A stretch of DNA of 64,000 nucleotides from Cycas panzhihuaensis. Taxonomy: Eukaryota; Cycadophyta. Within the stretch, counting starts at the first letter, position 1, and each line of letters opens with the position of its first letter. Position numbers and translations under genes: made by a program. The notes beneath the pieces were generated by a model, which saw nothing but the letters and a program-made list of their open reading frames with translations, had not been told where the DNA came from and ran no database searches. The stretch is from the NCBI GenBank assembly GCA_023213395.1, contig CM041465.1, positions 190,905,741 through 190,969,740 of the forward strand, in the 5' to 3' direction. Shown here piece by piece: positions 57,346 to 64,000 of the stretch.

Positions 57346-57779
57346 AAATTGTAAATAAGGAGTCAATGGAAAGGGAAAGAGAACAAGATAAATGATTATT
57401 CAAACCCCAAATTTAAAATTAGCTAGTTCAAAGAAAAGAAAACCTTAGAAAAGGTTACTCAATAAGAGGAAGAAGCAATATTACTAATGGGAAAGCAAAA
57501 AATGAAATACATATACATCAAAAAATTTAACGAAAAGAGAATGCACCTATGGCACAAGAGGTAAACCTCAACCCTAATTGGAACAAGTGGAGGAATTATT
57601 TAAAGGGTTAACTATGGAGGATATCCCTTGAATATTATTATTAATGGAAAACCTAGTTAATCAAGTACAACAGACTATTCCATCATATCAAATGATTGAC
57701 TAGATTGAAGTAGGAGTATTACAATGATAAGGGGTCAAAAACGTCTTAAAAAGTTAATGCCATCATTTGATCGAGACCT

Positions 57780-58190
57780 AATGGTTATGATTATAGTATT
57801 ACGAGAAATATTTTCAAAAGTAATTATTGATGGAGAAGAAACTATCAATATGTTACCTACTACAACCTAGTGGAAACTAGGGAGCCCTAAATTGGAAGCA
57901 ACTACCTACTCGTTGAAAGTATCAAATGATTTGTTAGTGAGACCACTATAAAACCTATTAAATATGAAGTTGGATGTAGTAAATACTACAGTAAGAATCA
58001 GCTTCATAATTTTTAATATAGAAAAAGGAGTTATACAATACCCAGTGCTATTGGGATGATAATGGTTATACAAAGCACAGTGTCTTTAATATTGGAGAGA
58101 TATAACATTTATACTTTCAGATGGAGGAAGTAAAGTGATCCTCCTAATGTTGGGAAAAAATCAAGCAAAGTCATACTGGATGATTCTTTA
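57780..58190 (+). pseudogene. protease-like region of Gyp-H
   Basis: MLPTTTQWKLGSPKLEATTY (about 57850), then SLKVSNDLLVRPL and VLLGQQWLYK-like sequence (VLLG, two stops, WLYKAQ near 58045-58070) resemble the middle and end of a plant Ty3 retropepsin (VxVxxVxxxVxFxVxxxxxxYxxLLGRPWLY). The VIIDGEETINMLP part near 57820-57860 stands at the active-site position with IIDGE for the usual D-x-G-S. It is between the knuckles and RT, as expected. Confidence 0.5.
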
Positions 58191-58466
58191 AGCATAACTA
58201 TTACCAGTGAAGAGACAACATCTTCTTTTGAGAAAACCAACTTATACCACATAATAGAAGAACTGACAAAGCTGATTAATTCTTAGGAATATGAGACAAA
58301 CTATTTCAGAGAAATTTACATCTCTTCTAATGATGAGAGTATGAAAAAATTTGTATACTTTTGGTTGTAATATGCCTATGAGGTTAATCCTCCATCCTAT
58401 TAGTGCAAGTTACTTTCTTGATCTATAACTGATGAGATTAATGAAAATTCTAATTTTTTCGATTAT

Positions 58467-58967
58467 ATGAGTGTTCATAGTAGTGCAGAAATAAACGTAG
58501 AAAATGGATTAGATAGTATAGTTAGTGTTAATATAGTCCAAACCCTAGACCCTAACCCTAACCCTTCTCTCAACCCTAACTCTTCTTCTAACCGTTGTCC
58601 CAACACCCAAACCCCTTCTAAATTTAACCTTCCCTCTCCCTTTGTTGTGGGTCCTAAGGTAGATTACCCTTCCCTATCCCCATCCCAACTAGAGGAAGGT
58701 GGTAACAAACCTTCCTCATATTCTTTAGAGGTACATCCACCTAACAAAAGGTCTTCTTTGGATGAGACAATTTTTGGTGCCAATTTTAAGGATGAAAAAG
58801 AAGAAATGATTAGAAGTGCCTCTAAAGATGTAGGTTTAGGAGATAAAGTGACTATCCCAAAAGATAGAAACCATGGAACATCTACTGGGGATTACGTTAA
58901 GCCATTCCTTAGAGAACAAATTTATGGAACCATTTACCTTATACAATGTATGGAGTATTGGCTATAA
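58467..58967 (+). pseudogene. open 166-codon linker segment of Gyp-H
   Basis: Unbroken from MSVHSSAEINVENG to a stop after MEYWL. It has a Pro/Asn/Ser-rich part (TLDPNPNPSLNPN, encoded by five CCCTA-like units at 58543-58588) and a Lys/Glu-rich second half (FGANFKDEKEEMIRSASKD). No recognised domain. It keeps five CAA codons while Gln codons around it have mostly become stops. The frame continues past the stop into the second gag-like domain, so I read it as part of the element's polyprotein and not as a separate gene. Confidence 0.5.
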
Positions 58968-59410
58968 GAAAATATAATAAATAAAGTTAAGCAAGAGTTA
59001 GATTCTTTGCTAACGCTAAGAAGGCTAACATAGTACTAGTATTTAGCTCACCAATCCACTTTTTAAAATTGGAAAGATCTACAAACTACTTTTAGGATTC
59101 AGTTTGACCCTCTCAAACAACTTAATATTTAATCCTTCTATGTAGGTGATCACCTAAGGAAATATATTTAAAGATGTAAATAAGAATGGACATCCCATAG
59201 CCTACCTAGAAATAATTGGTGTTATTATTTCTTTCATACCTTAGGATGACTAGGGAAAAAATGGATAATAAGGAAAGAAAAAACCTTTGATTCATCATGG
59301 AATAATCTGAAGGGTTCCTCTATAAAAATATTTTCACATTCCTCTTACAACAAGAAAATTAATAAATTACTCAAATCAATTAGAAAACTAAGCATAAAAG
59401 TAGAATAGCC
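58960..59410 (+). pseudogene. second gag-like domain of Gyp-H, between protease and RT
   Basis: LQTTFRIQFDPLKQLNI, then VGDHLRKYI.RCK.EWTSHSLP, FFHTLG and WIIRKEKTFDSSWNNLKGSS. The pattern xDHLRxFxxEW...P...W...F.HTL...A..W......... W..L...F is that of plant retrotransposon gag domains. A gag domain normally lies only before the protease, and Gyp-H already has one at about 56.2-56.4 kb. Stops (mostly TAA/TAG at Gln) and at least one frame change are present. Confidence 0.5.
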
Positions 59411-59679
59411 AAAATCAATGTTATCAGTATGGAAGGAGGAAAGTATGGAGTCTGAGGATAATGAGGAAGAAAAACATAATTATCCTCTAGAATTTATAGA
59501 AATTAATTATGGCTAAATAGAAATTGAAGACACCCTTGCTCATCATATTAATGAGAATAATAATATTAAAGTAACAATAGTAAAAACTACAAAAGCTAAT
59601 TTGGGTAATAAGACATAAAAATATACGTAATGGAAACTACTAAGATGATAAGATAGTGGAGCAATCCCAAAAACTATTT

Positions 59680-60560
59680 AAGAAATATTATGATGATTTC
59701 ATATGGTTATATAAGGACCTTAAGGGAATTCCTCTACAAATAGGAATGCATCTTATCGATTTGATCAAAGGTGCCAAATCGGTAAAATAGAGTCCCTACC
59801 ATATGAATCTAAAATATAAGAAAAAAGTGAAAGCTAAATTAGATAAAATGCTAGAGGCTGGATATATCTATAAGTTGACTATAGTGACTAGGCAATCCTT
59901 GTGGTAGTAATTCTGAAGAAAAATGGAAAAATAAGAGTTTGTATGGGTTATAGGCAACTTAACAAAGTGTCAAAGAAAGATCCATTTCCATTGCTATTTA
60001 TAGAAGATGTTTTGGAGATAGTAGGTGGGAATGTAGTATACTCATTCATAGATAGATTTAGTAGGTACAACCAAATTTAGATTGCACAAGAAGATCAAAC
60101 AAAGATGACCTTCATTATAGAATTGGGAACCTATACATATAGGGAAATGCCCTTTGTCCTTACCAATGTGCTAGTCACTTTTCAAAGGATTGTGATAAAT
60201 ATCTTTCATAAATTAATTAGTCAAAAAGTGGCAATTTTCTTGGATGACTGAACATTATATGGGCTGGAGAAAGATCATATGGATAATCTAAGAAAACTGT
60301 TGTAGACTTATCAAGAAAATAATTTTTTTTTAAACCTAAAAAAATGTGCCTTTTTGGTATCAGTCAGTAACCTACTAGGTCATATTATAAGTTGAGATAG
60401 ATTGTTGACAAATCTAGCTAAAGTTTTCATAATTTTACATTTCCCAACACCCCTGATAAGAAAATAATTGAAAGGTCTTTTAGGATTAATAGGATATTAC
60501 AAGAAGTTTATCAAAGAGTATGCATGTATATCTAGCCCATTGGAGGAATTGTTGAAAAAA
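59680..60560 (+). pseudogene. reverse transcriptase of Gyp-H
   Basis: WLYKDLKGIPLQIGMHLIDL, then PYHMNLKYKKKVKAKLDKML and EAGYIY form the lead-in. RVCMGYRQLNKVSKKDPFPL-like sequence, YSFIDRFSRYNQI, TFIIELGTYTYREMPF and FLDD (about 60236-60247) follow. The catalytic Asp-Asp pair is intact here, unlike in Tat-C and Gyp-G. The thumb part, LKGLLGLIGYYKKFIKEYA, ends near 60520. The lead-in differs from the Tat copies. TAG/TAA stops interrupt it. Confidence 0.85.
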
Positions 60561-61060
60561 AATATGGAATGGGAATGGAATATGGAATAGTAAGATGCTT
60601 TTAAATCTCTAAAGAAAGCTATTATATCTGCACCAAAACTAAGATTTTTGAATTGGGGAAAGATTTTTCATCTACATTTTGATACGTCATAATATACTAT
60701 TAGGTGCATATTAGCCCAACCCAATAACAACAAGATGGACCATACCATTTACTTCACAAGTAGGAAATTGACAAGAGCAAAGGAAAATTACACCACTATA
60801 AAATATAAAGGGTAGGGAATGGTGTATGCACTATAAAAATTTTAATACTATTTACTACCTACCCCATTCATATTCTTTGTGGATCATCAAGCCTTAATGT
60901 ATCTAGTGAATAAGCTTATAATGAAAGGGAGAATTAGTAGATGGCTGATATTATTTCAAGAATTTACATTCAAGATAATGGTGAAACAAAGAAAATCCCA
61001 TATAATACCATATTAGTTATCAAGAATTACTAATAGAGAAAATATGTAGGAGTATTCAAT
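60561..61060 (+). pseudogene. RT-linked RNase H of Gyp-H
   Basis: FHLHFDTSQYTIRCILAQ (first strand with Asp), ARAKENYTTIKYKGQGMVYA-like sequence (Glu region; reads TRAKENYTTIKYKG, stop, GMVYAL), FFVDHQALMYLVNKLIMKGR (third Asp) and ISRWLILFQEFTFKIMVKQR are all seen in order. The set and its spacing are typical of plant Ty3 elements. Few changes beyond stops. Confidence 0.8.
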
Positions 61061-61079
61061 AAATTTTTAGATGCAACAC

Positions 61080-62360
61080 TATTTAATATGGAGAAAGTCT
61101 TGATAGTATGGTATGAAGGAATACTGGAATACCTAGTGATAAGAGAGCTGCCACTAGAAATGGATAGAATTAAGTGAAGGAACTTTATATGTAAGGTAGA
61201 ATCCTATCAATTAATACAAGGAGAACTATATAAATTAGGGCTAGATGAAGCGCTATGTCATTGGGCCAAACCCTATAAAATCAATTAAATCATGTCCTAA
61301 ACACATGAAGGAGTGGTAAGAGGCCATATGGAAAGAAAGGCTACATAGAGGAAGATGTTATTAGCAATATTTTGGTGGCTTAAAATGTTTAAGGATGTGA
61401 AGAAATGGATACAAAATGTGACTACTATTAGAGAGTGGAGAAACGTAATCGATAGGATTTTCGACCACTTAACATAATCCTGCTCCTTGTACCCTTTGAA
61501 AAGTGGAGACTTAATTTTGTTAGTCTAATCAAACTGGTTTCTTGATGCTCTCAAACTTGATATACCTTGGTAGCAACTGATTATATAAAAAAGTGGGTAA
61601 AAGCATGACTACTTTGGAAAGTAGATTTAGAAAGAATAATGTGATTTTTATATGAAGTAATCATAACACACTTTATATGCCCATTGGAGATCATGAATAA
61701 CCAAGGGGCTTATTTACTTAACCAAACCACAGAGATTCTGACATCCACCTTTATGATCAACCACTAGAAATCTATACCATACTATTTATGAGCAAACGGA
61801 TAAGCAAAATTTCTAACAAAATTATAGAAAATTGCTTAAGGAAAATCTATGATGTAGGAAGATCTAACTAGGCTAAGAAGTTACCATCAGTGTTACGAGC
61901 TTTCAAGACAACATATAAATGGTCAATGGGACAAACACCCTTCTAACTAGTTTATAAGATCGAATCTATTCTTCCTATTGAATTTGAGATTCTGAGATTA
62001 AGAGTAGTTATGTAATGTCGATTAGATGATTTACATGTTATACATAAAAGGCTAAAGTATTTAATAAGAATAGAGGAACAAATACATATGGCCAAATGGT
62101 TATAAGATATAAAGAAGACATGATAAAAAGCATGTCATAATTACGATCTAAGGACACCATAGTTTACAGAAGGTGGTTAAGTATTATTATATGATAGTAA
62201 GTTCAAAACACACCCAGGGAAATTATAAATGGAATAGTTGGGACCTTATATCATCAATAAAATCTTTAGAAATGATTTAGTATAACTTCATGAGATTAAT
62301 GGACCATAGTTATCAACTCTAGTAAATGGTATCCAATTGAAACCCTATAATAACTAGGGT
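61080..62360 (+). pseudogene. integrase of Gyp-H
   Basis: Zinc-binding region about 61290-61440: THEGVVRGHMERKA, then LLAIFWWLKMFKDVKKWI; the Cys-x2-Cys pair that should follow reads Thr-x2-Arg (VTTIREW), so zinc binding is lost. Core blocks are badly broken. The C-terminal part at about 62170-62360 is clear: LLYDSKFKTHPGKL, LGPYIINKIFRNDLV and LVNGIQLKPYNN, the GPY-type end of a Ty3 integrase. Confidence 0.7.
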
Positions 62361-62409
62361 ATGTCAATCTTAAAAGGGGATCAAGGTCTACCTAGTTTAC
62401 AACCTAGGT

Positions 62410-62831
62410 TCAAGACTTATTACACCCTCAAATGCATTCATAAAATAATCAAACAAAAAGAAAGGGAGTTTGCCATAATGCTCTAAAGTATATCCCTACA
62501 TTAACATATGAAAAATTGAAGTACATGAGATAAAAAAGAACTATATATAAGTCTCACATAAAGAACAAAAGAGGTTGTTACAAAGTTCAATGAGAATATT
62601 AACATAGGATCATGCAAGGTGATAATTGGCACCCTGCATGATTAAATTAACTTATGACTATTATATATTAAGGATAAATCAACCCCCGCATACCTAGATT
62701 CATAATATTAAGTTATGACTAGCCCTTTTATGATAATAATATGCTCAACATATATTATATACAAGGATTACATTATAATTACAAATCATCTTTTGATGAA
62801 TTAATAAAATACATCATTAATTCTTCTATCA
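62410..62831 (-). repeat. probable 3' LTR of Cop-J
   Basis: On the minus strand the purine-rich CATTAAGGAAGGG is followed at about 62831 by TGATAGAAGAATTAATG, an LTR-like start. The inner end is near 62410, where the Gyp-H sequence is left. No partner LTR in the window, so limits are approximate. Confidence 0.5.
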
Positions 62832-64000
62832 CCCTTCCTTAATGATGAGTTCATTAATTTTAACACTAAAGCCAAGTTAAAACCTTTTGAATTTGTCATG
62901 AGAGAGTGCTTTTATGAAGATATTTATAATCTAATCTTTAATAGGCTTGTAGATTAAATCTATATCACCATCTTGTACATGCTCCCTAATGAAGTGATGG
63001 TGAACCTCAATATTTTTTGTTCTATCATGGAACACAAGATTCTTGGTCAATTTAAGAACACTTTAATTATTACAAAATAGTGGTGTAGCTTATGTCTAAC
63101 TAATTCTAAGCTCTTCAAGAATCCTTCTAAGCTAAATAGTTGTAATAACTTTACTAATAGTAGCTTTATACTCAGGTTTAATTGAAGATAGGGTGATATT
63201 AGGCTACTCTTTATAGGACCATGAAACTGAAGTAAAACCTAGGTTAAAATAGTAGACTAAGGTTGATCTATGACTATCTTTACATCCAACCCAAACTACA
63301 TCTATGTAACTTATCAATAAAGGATTTTCACATGATTGTAATCAAGTCCAAACTAAAGAGTACCCTAAAGATATTTTAGCATCCTTATTTGTACTTTCCA
63401 ATGTGAAATTTTAGTTTGTGTAATAAACCTAAAATAGATCCCAACAGCATAAGTAATGTCTAGTCAAGTATGAATAAGGTAAATTAATTTCCCTATAAGT
63501 TTTCTATACAATGTTAGATCCATAGGTTTTTCACACTTATCAATGTCTAATTTTAGACTTATTTTAATAGGAGTTAGTGATGGTTTACATTCATCCATCC
63601 TGTATTTTTGAAGAATTTCCTTTATATATTTTAACTATGAAAGGAAAATATGACCTAACTCTTACCAGACTTCCATCCTAAGAAAATAATGAAGTAACTT
63701 GAGGTCAGTCATCTCAAAGCTACTTTTCAGTTCTCCCTGGAGATGTGTAATCCATTGTATGTTACTGTTAGTTATCAATAAATCATCAACATAAAGTATA
63801 GCTATAGTGATTAAACCATTATGGATTTTGATATATAGATTTGAATCTAAAGATGAGCAGATGAGTCTATGCTTCTAAAAGTATTCCTTAATCTTCATGT
63901 ACCAAGCACAAGGTGATTATTTAAGGCCATACAATGCTCTTTTTAGTTTATAGACTAGGTGTTCTTTTCCATGAATAATAATGTTAGAAGGCTAATTTAT
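62832..64000 (-). pseudogene. Cop-J: copia RT C-terminal part and RNase H (continues beyond window)
   Basis: On the minus strand: LVYKLKRALYGLK (near 63925), ILYVDDLLITN (about 63800-63768, catalytic YVDD intact), LQGELKSSFEMTDLKLLHYF, YRMDECKPSLTPI, LTLYRKLIGKLIYLIHT and LDITYAVG are the classic copia RT order, followed by the RNase H (about 63330-62850) and a purine tract. RT copies RNA to DNA and RNase H removes the RNA. Several stops at Gln/Trp positions. The element's 5' part, with gag and integrase, is to the right of the window. Confidence 0.88.

Larger units (their letters stand above)
55490..62400 (+). mobile_element. Gyp-H: old Ty3/gypsy element with two gag-like domains
   Basis: Order on the plus strand: gag with zinc knuckles, protease-like region, an open linker ORF, a second gag-like domain, RT, RNase H, integrase and its C-terminal domain, ending near 62360. 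No archaeal-type RNase H seen. LTRs not assigned; the 3' end passes into the LTR of Cop-J. Strong A+T bias, stops every 20-30 codons. Confidence 0.8.

Noticed and set aside
58541-58594. Telomere-like CCCTAA repeats
   Set aside because: Only about five imperfect units, and they are in frame as a Pro/Asn-rich part of the Gyp-H linker. No longer array.
1-64000. tRNA, rRNA or bacterial-type operon signals
   Set aside because: No cloverleaf, rRNA block, Shine-Dalgarno-led gene series or integron-like structure found; all strong protein signals are plant retrotransposon domains.

Overview
This window looks like intergenic heterochromatin from a large, repeat-rich plant nuclear genome. Almost all of it is LTR retrotransposon sequence of plant type: Ty3/gypsy elements of the Tat kind, other Ty3/gypsy elements and Ty1/copia elements. 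I recognise no host gene, tRNA, rRNA or CRISPR array. Base composition and decay differ sharply between elements: about 55% G+C at the left edge, about 30-35% in the oldest elements. In the old copies most stop codons read as CAG/CAA changed to TAG/TAA, which is the pattern of long cytosine methylation and deamination. A gymnosperm-like large genome would fit, but the sequence does not prove the species.

Layout. (1) Tat-A, 1-9497 (+): a G+C-rich, deletion-bearing Tat-type element whose 5' LTR is cut by the window edge. (2) Tat-B, 9498-14357 (-): 5' LTR, primer site and gag of a relative, broken by Tat-A. (3) Gyp-D, 14358 to about 15300 (-): old gag sequence, broken by Tat-B. (4) Cop-E (about 15830-16740, +) and Cop-F (16785-19855, -): two members of a short copia family that carries only gag and an acidic tail, lying tail to tail. 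(5) Gyp-G (21047-24728, resumed at 51160-53260, +): a Ty3 element with an archaeal-type RNase H before the reverse transcriptase, split by a 26.4 kb insertion. (6) That insertion is Tat-C: a copy with a 5'-truncated LTR (C1, 24729-34139), a foreign 1.1 kb gag/LTR fragment (Gyp-I, 34140-35242, -), and a second colinear copy (C2, 35243-51159) that ends in a full 3.25 kb LTR. (7) A 273 bp CpG-retaining island (53344-53616) and an LTR-like stretch. (8) Gyp-H (55490 to about 62400, +): an old Ty3 element with two gag-like domains. (9) Cop-J (about 62410-64000, -): the 3' end of a copia element running out of the window.

The most informative system is the Tat-A/B/C family. Its plan is: very long LTRs starting TGTTT, a primer site resembling the end of tRNA-Arg, gag, protease, RT, RNase H, integrase, a conserved hairpin, a long antisense ORF with a plant-mobile-domain-like region and a coiled coil, an archaeal-type RNase H in sense orientation, a polypurine tract and the 3' LTR. 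Tat-A has lost the core of RT to integrase and the antisense ORF, so it would depend on other copies for movement. None of the reading frames in the window is intact enough to encode a working polyprotein.
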